DNA from: Natrinema hispanicum
Lineage (GTDB): Archaea > Halobacteriota > Halobacteria > Halobacteriales > Natrialbaceae
DNA: 64,000 nt
Assembly (NCBI RefSeq): GCF_004217335.1
Contig: NZ_SHMP01000004.1
Location: 558,001-622,000, forward strand
Direction of reading: 5' to 3'
Below are positions 27,649 to 38,166 of the stretch, piece after piece; within the stretch, counting starts at the first letter, position 1; each line of letters begins with the position of its first letter. A program made the position numbers and the translations under genes. The notes beneath the pieces were generated by a model. That model searched no databases. It was not told the origin of the DNA and saw nothing but the letters and a program-made list of their open reading frames with translations.

Positions 27649-29490
27649 ATGAGACGATCGGCGATCGAGATGACGGTCGCGGTCGGCTTTCTCGCGGTTG
27701 CGATCGGGCTCCTCGTGGCGAGAGCGAACCCTGCGACTGCCTACGAGCCGTCAGTTTACGTGGGGACGCCGACGATCACGTGGGCTGGCTTTGCACTCGC
27801 GCTTGCGATCGCTGTTGGAACGACGCTGGTCTGTCGTGGTCGCCAGCAGGGTGTCGGGATCGGCCTCGGCGCGCTGACAGTGACGGCGATCGTGAGCCTG
27901 CCGTTGGTCCGGAACTACCGCTTTGCCGGGATGGGCGATGCGCTTACGCATCTGGGGCTGACACGAGACATCGTCGCCGGCGCGACACAACCCCACGAGC
28001 TCTTCTATCCGGGATTGCACGCGATCGCAACGGTGTTTCACTTCGTCGGCGGCGTTTCGATCGAGCGTGGCCTCCTGATCGGTATGGTCGTTCTGTTCGT
28101 CCCCTTCGTCGTGTTCGTCCCGTTGGTCGTCCGTGGGATGGCTGGCAGCGAGTTGGCAGTTGGGATCGCCGCGATCGCCTCCTGGATGGTGTTGCCGGTC
28201 AACAATATCGCGACACACATGGCCGTCCACACCAACTCGAACGCGCTGTTTCTCGTGCCGCCTGCCGTCTTCGCGCTCGTTGCCTACCTCCGACGGCGCT
28301 CGACAGTCGAACGGCTTCCCCTCGGCGTCTCGCCGTTTAGCGCTCTTATCCTCCTGACTGGGTTCGCGCTCCTCGTCGTCCATCCCCAACAGATGATCAA
28401 CGTCGTCGTCCTCATCGGCGCGGTCAGCGGTGTCCAGTATCTGGCCCGGTGGCGCTTCGATGACCATCCGATGCTCGAGCATCCAACGACCTACGCCCAC
28501 ACGATCTCACTCGGTGCCCTCTTTGGCATCTGGGCGCTCAGCAACGAGCGGTTCAGGCAGGCCGTCATCGCGCTTGTTACCGGGCTTCTCGCACAGGATG
28601 TCGGCGGGAACTCAACGGTCAATCAGCGCGGGACGTCGTTGACAGAGATCGGTGGGAGCCTCACCGAACTGTTCGTGAAGATGTTCCTCGATAAGGCGGT
28701 CATCGCGATTATCGTCGGCCTCTTTATTCTGGTCGTCTGGCTCCGCCGAACGAGTCTCGACGATGAGCCCAGATCCTTCGTCAACTACGTCTCGCTCTCG
28801 CTGTTCCCGCTGACCGGCATGTTCCTCGTCTACTTCCTCGGGACGCCGACGATGGCGTTCCGACAGATGGGGTTTATTTACGTGCTCCTGACGATCCTCG
28901 CCGGAATCGCCTTCGCACGGCTTACCGGCAGCCTCTCGAGCGTGATCACGAGACCGGGTGCGAACGCGGTCGTCGCGCTGGTTCTCAGTGCCTGTCTCGT
29001 CCTCGGGTTGATGACGGTGTTTACGTCGCCGCTGATCTACAACCCCAGCCAGCACGTGACTGACGAGATGATGAGCGGGTACGAGGACGCATTAGGCCAC
29101 GGGGCCGAGGGCGTCCCCTACGCGGGAATGGGGTACGACCCGTACCGGTACGATCATGGAATCAACGGGATTTCTGGCGGCGGTAGCGGGACGATCAGTG
29201 GCGCGTCGGCCACGACCGGAACTGCCAATGCCAGTGTGTTCTCGGCGGGCAATTACACCGGGGCCTATCCCGCCGACAAGTACTACCTCGTCTTTACGGA
29301 GTGGGACCGGACCAAAGAGATCGATATCTACGAAGGGCTCAACTACGACCGTGCTGCACTCGAGGAACTCGACACCGAACCGGACGTGAACAAGGTCATC
29401 TCAAACGATGAGTTCAAAATGTATACGGTCAACGGCACGACGGTCAACAGGACGCCGACCAACAGGACGCCGACCAACAGCACAGCGTAG
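27649..29490 (+). CDS. Polytopic membrane protein, possible GT-C glycosyltransferase
   Basis: The 613-residue product opens MRRSAIEMTVAVGFLAVAIG and has about 12 hydrophobic segments up to residue 470. An early outside loop has YRFAGMGDALTHLGLTRDI followed by HELFYPGLHA, the same signature as the sister at 13,589. The soluble tail (about 475-613) has YLVFTEWDRTKEIDIYEGL and ends TVNGTTVNRTPTNRTPTNS, which holds four N-x-S/T glycosylation sequons within about 20 residues. A GTG at 27,643 is also in frame. The fold resembles GT-C sugar transferases in topology only; no named family was recognised. Confidence 0.75.
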   Translation: MRRSAIEMTVAVGFLAVAIGLLVARANPATAYEPSVYVGTPTITWAGFALALAIAVGTTLVCRGRQQGVGIGLGALTVTAIVSLPLVRNYRFAGMGDALTHLGLTRDIVAGATQPHELFYPGLHAIATVFHFVGGVSIERGLLIGMVVLFVPFVVFVPLVVRGMAGSELAVGIAAIASWMVLPVNNIATHMAVHTNSNALFLVPPAVFALVAYLRRRSTVERLPLGVSPFSALILLTGFALLVVHPQQMINVVVLIGAVSGVQYLARWRFDDHPMLEHPTTYAHTISLGALFGIWALSNERFRQAVIALVTGLLAQDVGGNSTVNQRGTSLTEIGGSLTELFVKMFLDKAVIAIIVGLFILVVWLRRTSLDDEPRSFVNYVSLSLFPLTGMFLVYFLGTPTMAFRQMGFIYVLLTILAGIAFARLTGSLSSVITRPGANAVVALVLSACLVLGLMTVFTSPLIYNPSQHVTDEMMSGYEDALGHGAEGVPYAGMGYDPYRYDHGINGISGGGSGTISGASATTGTANASVFSAGNYTGAYPADKYYLVFTEWDRTKEIDIYEGLNYDRAALEELDTEPDVNKVISNDEFKMYTVNGTTVNRTPTNRTPTNSTA

Positions 29491-29906
29491 GATCGCCGTC
29501 GACCGACGTGACGAACCGCACCGTCGCCGTTGGTATCAGTCAGCGCACGCGTGATAGCTCGAGCAGACAGTTGTTGGACGCGTAGGTCCGATTTGACCCG
29601 CAGTAAATACTAATTGTGACCGTGAAAGGCGGTACTGCCTGTGTGAAACAGCGTCATTCACTGTGTAACAGTCTATCAGCCGCTTGCCGAATTCGACCGA
29701 GAGAGCGCCCTCATTCGAGGTATTCACTTATTGCTCGAGGAACGCTATGATTTCCTGACGGCTACCGACCGATAATTCGTTCGTAACTTCGAGATAGAAA
29801 CTTCGTAGTTTGTGTGTATTTATACAGTGTTAGAAATATTGTCTGGAAATCCTCAAGATGACAGCAAGAAAAAGTTTATGAGTGTAAGGTGGTGTTACGG
29901 AAGTGT
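29491..29906. other. Intergenic with AT-rich promoter half
   Basis: From about 29,720 the DNA becomes AT-rich, ending in the TATA-like AAAGTTTATG. The first 200 bases show no gene, hairpin of note or RNA. Confidence 0.4.
29872..29880 (+). promoter_or_regulatory. TATA-like box for the beta-helix gene at 29,907
   Basis: AAGTTTATG ends 27 bases before ATG 29,907, the spacing of a leaderless haloarchaeal transcript. The same AAAGTTTAT with the same distance precedes the paralogue at 31,319. Confidence 0.55.
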
Positions 29907-30857
29907 ATGGCGCAAAATCCCCGTACGTCCGAAACGGAATCTACTCCGACTACAGGCCGTAATTCCGGATTAACCCGCCGCAACTACGTTCGCTCGCTCG
30001 CTGCAGTGGCGACGGCGACGACCGCAATCGGTGGGGCCGGCTCCGCTGCGGCCAAGGACGACTACGAGGTTATCAAAGCCCAGGGACAGACGATCACCAT
30101 CGACGAAGGTGAGACCTGGGAAAACAAGCTCATCGACATGACGACCGGTCAGGACATCGTTGTCACTGCCCACAGCAGCAACTGGACGATCCGAAACATC
30201 GGATTCAAGGGCAAGAACACATCCGGGACCGGGACCGCTACGTTCGGCATCTCCGACACCGCTGGTGGCACCTGTACCGTCGAAAACGTCTACCTCGGTG
30301 ATGGTGCGAGCACGGGTAACGGCAACCCCAACGGACACGGCCAGACTGCCTTCTGGGCCGCCCCCGACCACTCCGGCCACATCGACTTCAAGAACGTCAA
30401 CATTCAGGGCTTCGCGGACAACGCGATCTACGGCTCGGCCCCCGGTAACAACGGTGGCGGGACGATCCACATCGACAGCAGTTTCGCCGCGAACTGTTAC
30501 GTCTCCCACTTCCGACTGGCCACTGAAGGTAGCAAGGTCACGAACTCGAGCGTCTACGTCGACACCAGCAAGGGCTACGTCGGCCGCGGGATCTGGGCGT
30601 GGGCACCCGGGACGATCGAGGTCGAGAACTGCCAGCTCGAGATGAACGGCCAGAACAACGCTATCGTCGCCGGTGCAAACGGCAAGCCGACCGAAGTCGT
30701 CGTCAAAAAATCGGACTACGACAAACAGGCGGGCATCGCCGAACACTCCGGCTCGAACGTCAAGCTCGGCAACAACGTCGGAACCAGCCCCGAGGCAGTG
30801 ATCCCTGACGGCGTCCCGACCTCCCCGGAAGAAGCCGCATCTGGCGCGTCGAACTAA
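29907..30857 (+). CDS. TAT-exported beta-helix protein (short form)
   Basis: From ATG 29,907 the product has 316 residues. LTRRNYVRSLAAVATATT is a twin-arginine signal ending near GSAAAKDDY. The rest is a repeat-rich beta-helix: NWTIRNIGFKGKNTSG, VENVYLGDGAS, IDFKNVNIQGFADNAIYGS, GTIEVENCQLEMNGQN. It closes with IPDGVPTSPEEAASGASN, where the long paralogues (7,786; 31,319) continue into C-terminal modules. An upstream in-frame start at 29,889 would delay the signal and is not favoured, since the TATA spacing fits 29,907. It is probably secreted; a pectate-lyase-like or glycan-binding role is possible. Confidence 0.8.
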   Translation: MAQNPRTSETESTPTTGRNSGLTRRNYVRSLAAVATATTAIGGAGSAAAKDDYEVIKAQGQTITIDEGETWENKLIDMTTGQDIVVTAHSSNWTIRNIGFKGKNTSGTGTATFGISDTAGGTCTVENVYLGDGASTGNGNPNGHGQTAFWAAPDHSGHIDFKNVNIQGFADNAIYGSAPGNNGGGTIHIDSSFAANCYVSHFRLATEGSKVTNSSVYVDTSKGYVGRGIWAWAPGTIEVENCQLEMNGQNNAIVAGANGKPTEVVVKKSDYDKQAGIAEHSGSNVKLGNNVGTSPEAVIPDGVPTSPEEAASGASN

Positions 30858-31318
30858 ATCCTCTTCTGAGACGACACCGCGAACACGGACCCAGCTGACG
30901 CGACGTTCTCCGTATAGCAGTCCCCGCTGACGCGACTCCCCTCCCCAGCGCGGATCATCGCCACCCACTCCACGATCCGTGCCAGCGCATCACGCAGTTC
31001 AGTTTCTGTTTTCGCTTCGACACTCGTGGTAGCCCTCGAGTCGCTCGGCCGCCGCGTGCTCTCGGGTGTGCTCGACCGGGTGTCCGATGGTAAAATCGTA
31101 TTACCGGGCACCAGCACTCGAGATTGAACGGATTTCAGCGCTTCTCGTTCGGTAATACAGTATTACCAGCAGTGACGATGATATATTCCACAAATAAAAT
31201 TCCAGTTTGTTCAACCACACAATCATCTATAAATCCTACAGACAATAGGTACAGTCTGTAAATTTTAGGCTCTGGAATTGGGAAAGTTTATTGCGGTAGT
31301 GTCGAATTACCCGATTGC
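30858..31318. other. Intergenic, AT-rich in its second half
   Basis: The first 250 bases are GC-rich and hold a reverse frame (31,117-30,854) reading ETELRDALARIVEWVAMI, which looks faintly protein-like but has no known family. From 31,130 the DNA is AT-rich and carries the promoter of the next gene. Confidence 0.35.
31284..31292 (+). promoter_or_regulatory. TATA-like box for the beta-helix gene at 31,319
   Basis: AAGTTTATT lies 27 bases before ATG 31,319, again a leaderless spacing and the same word as at 29,872. Confidence 0.55.
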
Positions 31319-33128
31319 ATGGCACGCGACCGTTCGGAACTGGATGACGAGTCGTCTTTCTCTCGTGACGGCGAGACGATCGACGACAGTGGTAATAATG
31401 GCTTACTGCATCGACGATCGTATATGAAACTCGCCGGTGCAACGACAGCAGCAGCGGCACTCGGCGGAACCGCGAGTGCAGCGGCTGACGACTACGAGGT
31501 TATCGAGGCCCGTGGCCAGACGATCCGGGTCGGCCGAGGCGACACCTTCGAGAACAAACTGATCGACTTCACTACCGGCGAGAGTTTCTTAATCTACGTC
31601 GAGGGTGCGAACTCGGTGATTCGGAACATCGGCTTCAAAGGTCTCTACCGAGGTGCGTCATTCATTATTTCGATCAACGCCGGGCAGGGCGACATCCTCT
31701 TCGAGAACATCTATCTCGGTGACGGCGCGACGAAGGAAGGCGCTGATTTCGTACACGGCCCCGGTGCCGTCTTCATGCACAAAGGCAGTCAGGCAGACCT
31801 CACGTTTCGTCACTGCAACGTACAGGGGTTCCCGAACAACGGCTTCTACTGTTCCAATACGCCCGTCGGCGGCAGCGTTCGCTTCGAGAGCTGTTTCGGG
31901 AAGAACAACGGCGTCTCCACCTTCCGGTGTGGCAGCGAAGACGACGAGATCGTCAACTGCGTCGCCTACAACGACACCACCGACTACGGACGCGGCTACG
32001 GCGGCTACGTCGAGACCGACGGCCGGCCCGTCTGGGTCTGGAACGGTGGCACCGTGACGATCCGCGACTCACACTTCGCCGACGGCCCCTACCCCTACGC
32101 GCTCGTGGCCGGGGCAAACGGCTCCCCCGGCAGCGTCGACTTCCAGAGCGGCGGCTATCGCGGCACGATCCAGCGCGCAAGCGGGTCGACGGTCTCGATC
32201 GGCAGCGACGTCTCGCAGAATCCGGACCTCTCGATTCCCGACGGCGTCCCAACGTCGCCCGAGGAAGCCGCATCGGGGTCCGGACGTACAGGCTCGAGCA
32301 GTTCCGGGAGCACGGACACGAACGACGAACCGGACCTGCCGAATCTGCTGCTCGTCGACGGCAGTCCGGCGGATGAGACGCGATACGAGTTCACCGTCAG
32401 CGGCGAGGTCGAACACTCCAACGCTAGGGGCGCGTCGATCGACGATGGAGACTCCATCGACGGCTCGACCGTGCAAGGCAGCGTCCGCCGACTGGAAAGA
32501 CGCGTTCCGCTTTGCGGGCGAGCTCGAGGAACTCACCGTCGACGGCCCCGGCTCGGTACTCGTCAACGGCGAGGCAGTCGACCCCGCTGACTACGGCCAA
32601 GAGCTCCCCCACGTGCTTGAGGTTGCGGGCCGTGGAACGCCGACGAGCTACGAGATCACGGTCGACGGGGCGATCGAACTCGCATCGACCGACGAGCCGG
32701 CAACGGAGGCGACGACAGTCTCGGGCACGACCGTCCAGAGTTCGGTCACTGACGAAACCCAGACCTTCCGGTTCTCAGGGGAGTTGACTGACATCACCGT
32801 TACCGACGGCGACGCTGCTGTCACGCTCGACGGCGAGCAGATCGACCCAAGCGAGTACGGCGATCAGGAACTGCCGCCCCACGCGCTCGTAATCGACGGC
32901 GTCGATACCGACGGGCCGAGTACGTACTCCTTCGAGATTGACGGGACGGTCGTCAAATCTACCTACCAGGACGCCTCAATGGATGACGGCGACGTGATCG
33001 ACGGGACGACCGTTCGCGGCGCTGTCTACAACTGGATCGACGCCTACTGGTTCGACGGCGACATCGCCGACTTCCGACTGCGTGGCGATGCGAACGTCGA
33101 CGTTCAGTACAACGCACGCGATCAATAA
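31319..33128 (+). pseudogene. TAT-exported beta-helix protein with C-terminal modules, one frameshift
   Basis: The product opens MARDRSELDDESSF and has the twin-arginine signal HRRSYMKLAGATTAAAALGG. The beta-helix includes VIRNIGFKGLYRGASF, ILFENIYLGDGATKEG and FRHCNVQGFPNNGFYCSN. A linker of Gly/Ser leads to modules such as KDAFRFAGELEELTVDGPG and YGDQELPPHALVIDG, ending DAYWFDGDIADFRLRG. An extra C near 32,486 breaks the frame in the first module; without it the product is about 602 residues and collinear with the protein at 7,786. The two differ mainly in module number. It may be intact in life. Confidence 0.8.
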
Positions 33129-33585
33129 CTGCATCCGATTTTCTGCTTCACCGTCGCTGTCCGCTCGAGTGGCTCGAGTGAGTTGGCCAACGACTGCTCG
33201 TCTCTCGTCGGCGATCGCCCAGACAGAATGCGGTGTCGTCGACGCAGCGACGGGACCCCACCTGGATCTGTGGGTCACGACGTTTGACTCGCGGTCACCC
33301 GACGCGAGAGAACAGTCTCCACTCGAGTCGATGCTCGAGTCGTCTTAAAAGGCCCCCGCGCCGAGAACAGCTGCTGGCACGCGACTGTTCCGGTACTGGA
33401 TGACGGTCGTCGGGAGCCGTCCGAATGTACGAAGCCGAGCAGTAAAAAGTCTTCTTGGCGGACGGCACGACACGATCACTGTCCAGTGGTTCGATTCCGT
33501 TGCCGACGAGTGAAATCGAGCTCTGCTAGAGTATGACTGACAAATAGCGGTGAGCGAGAAGACGACCACGGGACGACGTGAAGAC
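33129..33585. other. Intergenic, nothing recognised
   Basis: It contains several CTCGAGT words (33,160-33,180, 33,318-33,345) but no gene, RNA or clear palindrome. Confidence 0.4.
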
Positions 33586-34179
33586 TCAGTCGATACGTGA
33601 GAGTTTCCCGTCGACGTTCCGTTCCTGATGGCGGTTTTGGACGACGTGTGCGGCCGAGAGACAAAGGAAAGCAGCGATGACGACACCTGCGATGGCGAGT
33701 GTCGGGATGGCCGACAGCAGCGGTACCCCGAGGAGTGCTGCGCCCAGCAGGGTCGCTCCAGTCACACTGAGCCCGGCGTACCATCTGTCCCACCGGTCCT
33801 GACGATGGGAATCGGTATCGAGATACATCATCAGCAGGTCGGCGTTGTCCGCAAGCGAGATGAGCCCACGGTCCTGATCGTACTCGACGATCCCAGCGTC
33901 GTCCATCTTCGGGAGATGGGTCTGATAGAGGGCAACGTAGACTCGCTTTCGCTGGTCGGAGTTGAGCGCGTTGACGCTGGTGTCGTTCTCCCAGGCAGCG
34001 ATCTGCTCTGCAAGTTCACCGAGTGTGACCGTTTCGTCCGCTTCGAGCAAGTATGCGAGCACTTCGCGACGACGCCGATTCTTTAAGAGCTCGAAAATGA
34101 CGTCCTTCGAGAGCCGTTCGTCCTCGTCTGCAGCGACCGACGTTATTTCATCGGGCAGCGACTGATCGATGGACGACAT
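33586..34179 (-). CDS. DUF7344-type winged-helix protein with C-terminal membrane hairpin
   Basis: From ATG 34,179 the product has 197 residues. Residues about 25-120 read DVIFELLKNRRRREVLAYLL, TVTLGELAEQIA and LYQTHLPKMDDAGIVEYD, a winged-helix DNA-binding domain of the haloarchaeal DUF7344 type. The end (about 140-185) has two hydrophobic spans, LSVTGATLLGAALLGVPLL and TLAIAGVVIAAFLCLSAA, so it is a membrane-tethered regulator. It lies next to the exported beta-helix genes and may sense the envelope, but targets are unknown. A start at 34,191 is also open. Confidence 0.8.
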   Translation of the reverse strand: MSSIDQSLPDEITSVAADEDERLSKDVIFELLKNRRRREVLAYLLEADETVTLGELAEQIAAWENDTSVNALNSDQRKRVYVALYQTHLPKMDDAGIVEYDQDRGLISLADNADLLMMYLDTDSHRQDRWDRWYAGLSVTGATLLGAALLGVPLLSAIPTLAIAGVVIAAFLCLSAAHVVQNRHQERNVDGKLSRID

Positions 34180-34899
34180 TATTAAAACCACCCACCTGTA
34201 GCATCCCCATTCGCGCTCGCTGTCTCCAGTCTCCGGCGGCCGACGTCACCGAAGCCTCGGCGTAGCGGCGACCGCTGTACGTTCAAACGACGAGTCGAAC
34301 TCACGATTGACACACCAGGTTGTACACCAATATAGATACTCTTAAGCACAGCCACGTTTCGCACCGGCTGCAAAGTAGGTACGGAGGGAGTTCGTGACCG
34401 GCCGACAGCGGCGGCTTCCCATCGCCACGGCCGTCGATCGTGATCGCCCGACCGGCTGAACAGTTATCAGCCGACTGTCCGTGTGTATCCACGGCGTACG
34501 GCCGACTCGATCGAAACGAGATCGGACACTGGTCTGCATTCGGACGACTGTCTGACAACACGGCACCAGTGCTGACCGTTCGACTCAACGAATATAAATT
34601 CGAGTGACAGTTCGGACACGAAAGACGTGTTTACCGTCTCGAGTCGGCGTAACGGCCCTCACGTTACATGTACCATGGACCTATTAATGGTCACAGAGCG
34701 AATTGATCGACCGATAGGCGTTTCGTCCGGACGCGACCGATGGGACGCGACTATCGTCGCTGTCTCCGAGACAGCCGATGATCAGACCGTTCGTCTACCT
34801 TTCTTTTATTCGTCCAGTGACGACAGCAGAGTAAATCGGTGTTTCCCGCGAAACCATGTTACCCCCTTACAATGACTGCACGGTTTCGGTCGGGTACTG
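34180..34899. other. Long intergenic region, nothing recognised
   Basis: Seven hundred bases of mixed composition. Short frames on both strands have no protein character. No tRNA cloverleaf, SRP or RNase P core was recognised by reading. It probably carries promoters of the divergent regulator and TFB genes. Confidence 0.4.
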
Positions 34900-35859
34900 A
34901 TGACGCGGTCTATTATCGATCACGCCAGCAACGAATCGCAGTCCGAGGCGGTCGAGGCTGACCGCTGTCCCGATTGCGAAACCGAGACGATCGTCCACGA
35001 TCCGGACCGCGGCGAGCGAGTCTGTGAGGAATGTGGCCTCGTCCTTACGGAGGATCCCATCGATTACGGCCCGGAATGGCGAGCGTTCAACGCACAGGAA
35101 CACGACAACCTCTCGCGGGTCGGCGCACCGCTGACACAGTCGATGCACGACCGCGGGCTGACGACGACCATCGACTGGCGCAACAAGGACGCCAACGGCC
35201 ACTCGATGTCCGCGGATAAACACGGCCAGCTCCATCGACTTCGCGTCTGGCAGGAACGAATCCGAACGAAAAACGCGGGCGAACGAAACCTCAAATACGC
35301 GCTCTCCGAGATCGATCGGATGGTAAGCGCGTTAGGCGTCCCCAAGCCAGTCAAGGAGACGGCAAGCGTCATCTACAGACAGGCACTCGAGCAAGACCTC
35401 ATCCGCGGGCGCTCGATCGAGGGCGTCGCAACGAGCGCCCTCTATACCGCCTGTCGTAAAGAGGGTATTCCTCGTAGCCTCGAGGAAGTAACATCCGTTT
35501 CACGCGTCGAGCAGCGCGAGATCGGCCGTACCTATCGGTATATCGCGGACGAACTGGACATCAACTTAGAGCCGACGAATCCCCGGCAGTTCGTTCCGCG
35601 GTTCTGCTCGGAACTGGACGTCGGCAAAGACGTCGAGACCAAGGCCATCGAAATCATCGACCAAACGACCGACCAGGGGCTGCACTCGGGCAAGTCACCG
35701 ACCGGCTTCGCCGCCGCGGCCATCTACGCCGCCGGGCTGCTCTGTGACGAAACGATCCCGCAGCGAGCGGTCGCCGAGACCGCCCAGACGACCGTCGTCA
35801 CCGTCCGGAACCGATATCGCGAGCAACTCGAGGCGATCGACCAACAGCCGGCTACATGA
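34900..35859 (+). CDS. tfb: Transcription initiation factor IIB
   Basis: The 319-residue product has an N-terminal zinc ribbon (RCPDCETETIVHD and RVCEECGLVL). The B-finger/linker reads GPEWRAFNAQEHDNLSRVG near residue 60. Two cyclin-fold repeats start near 115 (ALSEIDRMVSALGVP, GRSIEGVATSALYTACRKEG) and 220 (GKSPTGFAAAAIYAAGLL). The HTH at the end is AVAETAQTTVVTVRNRYREQ. TFB bridges TBP on the TATA box and RNA polymerase. Haloarchaea carry several TFBs with different target sets. Its stop overlaps the end of a convergent small gene by a few bases. Confidence 0.95.
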   Translation: MTRSIIDHASNESQSEAVEADRCPDCETETIVHDPDRGERVCEECGLVLTEDPIDYGPEWRAFNAQEHDNLSRVGAPLTQSMHDRGLTTTIDWRNKDANGHSMSADKHGQLHRLRVWQERIRTKNAGERNLKYALSEIDRMVSALGVPKPVKETASVIYRQALEQDLIRGRSIEGVATSALYTACRKEGIPRSLEEVTSVSRVEQREIGRTYRYIADELDINLEPTNPRQFVPRFCSELDVGKDVETKAIEIIDQTTDQGLHSGKSPTGFAAAAIYAAGLLCDETIPQRAVAETAQTTVVTVRNRYREQLEAIDQQPAT

Positions 35860-36028
35860 CCGACCGGTCGTCCGCCTCGTAGATCTCCTCGTCGAGAAGC
35901 GCGTGAAGGTTGCTGTAGGGAACGAACGCGAGGAAGTTGTCGTCGGCATCGTACAACTCGAGCCCGTCATCGGTGTGATCGTAGCGGTCGCAGACGATCT
36001 GTCCTTCGGGGAGGATCGCATGATACAT
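35852..36028 (-). CDS. Small conserved haloarchaeal protein, function unknown
   Basis: From ATG 36,028 the product has 58 residues: MYHAILPEGQIVCDRYDHTD, then LELYDADDNFLAFVPYSNLH and a polar end (DDRSVM). A longer form from 36,070 adds 14 residues. The compact acidic sequence with alternating hydrophobic and polar residues suggests a small beta-rich fold. No function is recognised. Its end overlaps the tfb stop on the other strand, so the two genes are convergent with shared terminal bases. Confidence 0.6.
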   Translation of the reverse strand: MYHAILPEGQIVCDRYDHTDDGLELYDADDNFLAFVPYSNLHALLDEEIYEADDRSVM

Positions 36029-36140
36029 GTGAGCTTGTAACGCTGGCACGTCAGATATAGCTGTTTGCACTCGGGGCGACTGTCCCGTCGTCGCGTCCCG
36101 AGCGAAATGGGTTTACCCCCACCACCGCTACGACCCGGCA

Positions 36141-38058
36141 GTGACTGACGAACGTTCTTCGGCGGCTTCCGACGAGCAGCGCAGCGACGCCCACGACCCG
36201 GCTGGGGACGCGACGGCCGACGCCAGCGCGGAGCCCGACGAGAACGAGGCAGGTGACGCGTTCACCATCGCCGACTTCCACGACGCCAGCCAACAGGCGG
36301 GCCGGCCGGTGCTCACCGCGGCGGCTGTCTCCCGTGCGCTCAAGGTGCCACACGAGGAAGCAAGCGACCGACTCGAGGCGCTTGCCGACCGCGGTGACGT
36401 CGAACGGCTCTCGGTGTCGACCGATCCCGTCGTCTGGTATCCAAGCGAACTCGAGGATCTGACCGACCGCGAGCGCGTCGTCATTTTCCCGAAACGTCGG
36501 GAGATCATCGTCGACCGACCGGACCAGTTCACGCGTGCGCAACTCTCCCAGTTTGCCCACCTCGCGGATGCCAACGGCGAGGACGGCTATCGCTACGTCG
36601 TCCGACCGGAAGACGTCTGGAGTACACCCCACGATAGGTTCGAAGACCTGGCCCGGACGATGCGTCAGGCGCTCGGGCAGCGTTCGGAACCGCTCGAGGA
36701 GTGGGTCGAAAGCCAGTGGGATCGGGCCCACCAGTTCCGGCTCGTGACCCACGAGGAGGGGTATACTGTGCTCGAGGCCCAGACGCCCGAGATCATGGGC
36801 AACGTCGCCCGGCAGAAACTCGACGAGGAACACGTTCATGCGCCGATCTCCGAAACCGAAGACTGGGTTCGAGAGGGGTCGGAAGCTGCGATCAAGCGGA
36901 TCCTCTACGAGGCCGGCTATCCGGTTCAGGATCATCGCGAGCTTGCCTCCGGCGAGGAGTTGCCGATCGACCTGAACGTCCGACTGCGCGACTACCAGCA
37001 GAACTGGGTCGACCGATTCGCCGAAGCCGGCGAAGGCGTCTTCGTCGGCCCGCCGGGCAGCGGGAAGACGGTGGCCGCGATGGGGGCGATGGCCCACGTC
37101 GAGGGCGAGACCCTCGTCCTCGTGCCGAGTCGCGACCTCGCCCAGCAGTGGGCCGATGCGATGGTCGAGTACACCTCGCTCAAGCCCCATCAGATCGGCC
37201 AGTACCACGGCGGCCGCAAGGAAGTGCGCCCGGTGACCATCGCGACCTACCAGATCGCGGGGATGGATCGCCACCGGTCGCTCTTTGACGACCGCGAGTG
37301 GGGACTGGTGATCTTCGACGAGTGCCAGCACGTCCCCTCGGACGTGTATCGACGGAGCACGCATCTGCAGTCCAAACATCGCTTGGGGCTTTCCGCCAGT
37401 CCCATCCGCGAAGACGACCGCCAGACCGAGATCTTCACCCTCGTCGGCCCGCCGATCGGCACCGACTGGGAGGCCTTAGTTCGAGGCCGGCTTCGTCGCC
37501 GAACCAGAACTCGAGATCCGCTACGTGCCGTGGGGCGACGACGAGCAGGCCAATGCCTACGGCTCGGCCGACGGTCGCGAGAAGTACCGCATCGCCGCAA
37601 AGAATCGCGGGAAGATCAACGAGGTGCGCTACCTGCTGTCGGCTCATCCCGACGCGAAGGCGCTGGTCTTCGTCGACTATCTCGAACAGGGCCGGGAGCT
37701 CTCCGACGCGCTCGAGGTGCCCTTCCTCAGCGGGGAGACACCGCATTACGAACGCCGGCGGCTGTTAGATGAGTTCCGACGGGACGAGCGCGACCTGTTG
37801 ATCATCTCGCGGGTCGGCGACGAAGGAATCGATCTGCCGACGGCCGATCTGGCGATCGTCGCCTCCGGACTGGGTGGCTCGCGACGGCAGGGTACCCAGC
37901 GGGCGGGGCGGACGATGCGGCCGGCCGGCGGCGCGCTCGTCTACGTTCTCGCGACGCGAGGCACGCGCGAGGAGGATTTCGCCCGAAAACAGCTCCAGCA
38001 CCTCGGGCGCAAGGGGATGACGATTCGCGAGCAGACCGTCGAGCGCGACGCGGAGTGA
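36141..38058 (+). pseudogene. XPB/Rad25-like DNA helicase, one frameshift
   Basis: From GTG 36,141, an acidic start of about 40 residues is followed by a winged-helix-like region (VSRALKVPHEEASDRLEAL). The SF2 core begins VRLRDYQQNWVDRFAEAG, then VGPPGSGKTVAAMGA (Walker A), LVIFDECQHVPSD (DEAD-type box II) and RLGLSASPIRED (motif III). In the shifted frame come KALVFVDYLEQGRELSDAL, RVGDEGIDLPTADLAIVAS and GTQRAGRTMRPAGG (motif VI). An extra G near 37,478 (TTAGTTC) breaks the frame; otherwise the protein has about 638 residues. Archaeal XPB homologues act in DNA repair or transcription. A sequencing error is the simplest reading. Confidence 0.88.
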
Positions 38059-38166
38059 CGGGAACCGCGATGGGGAGACCATCGCATCGAGGCCAATCTT
38101 CAAGGTCGCGTGTTCGGACAGTACAGATATCATGAGTGAATCGTGCGTTCGCGGGGTGATCGACCG

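Noticed and set aside
30854..31117. Reverse-strand frame of 87 codons after the short beta-helix gene
   Set aside because: It has no recognisable family, no clear promoter and an odd start; not supported enough to call a gene.
34180..34899. Search for tRNA, RNase P or SRP RNA in the long gap before tfb
   Set aside because: No cloverleaf, CCA-proximal T-loop pattern or conserved RNA core could be read in this gap or in the others.
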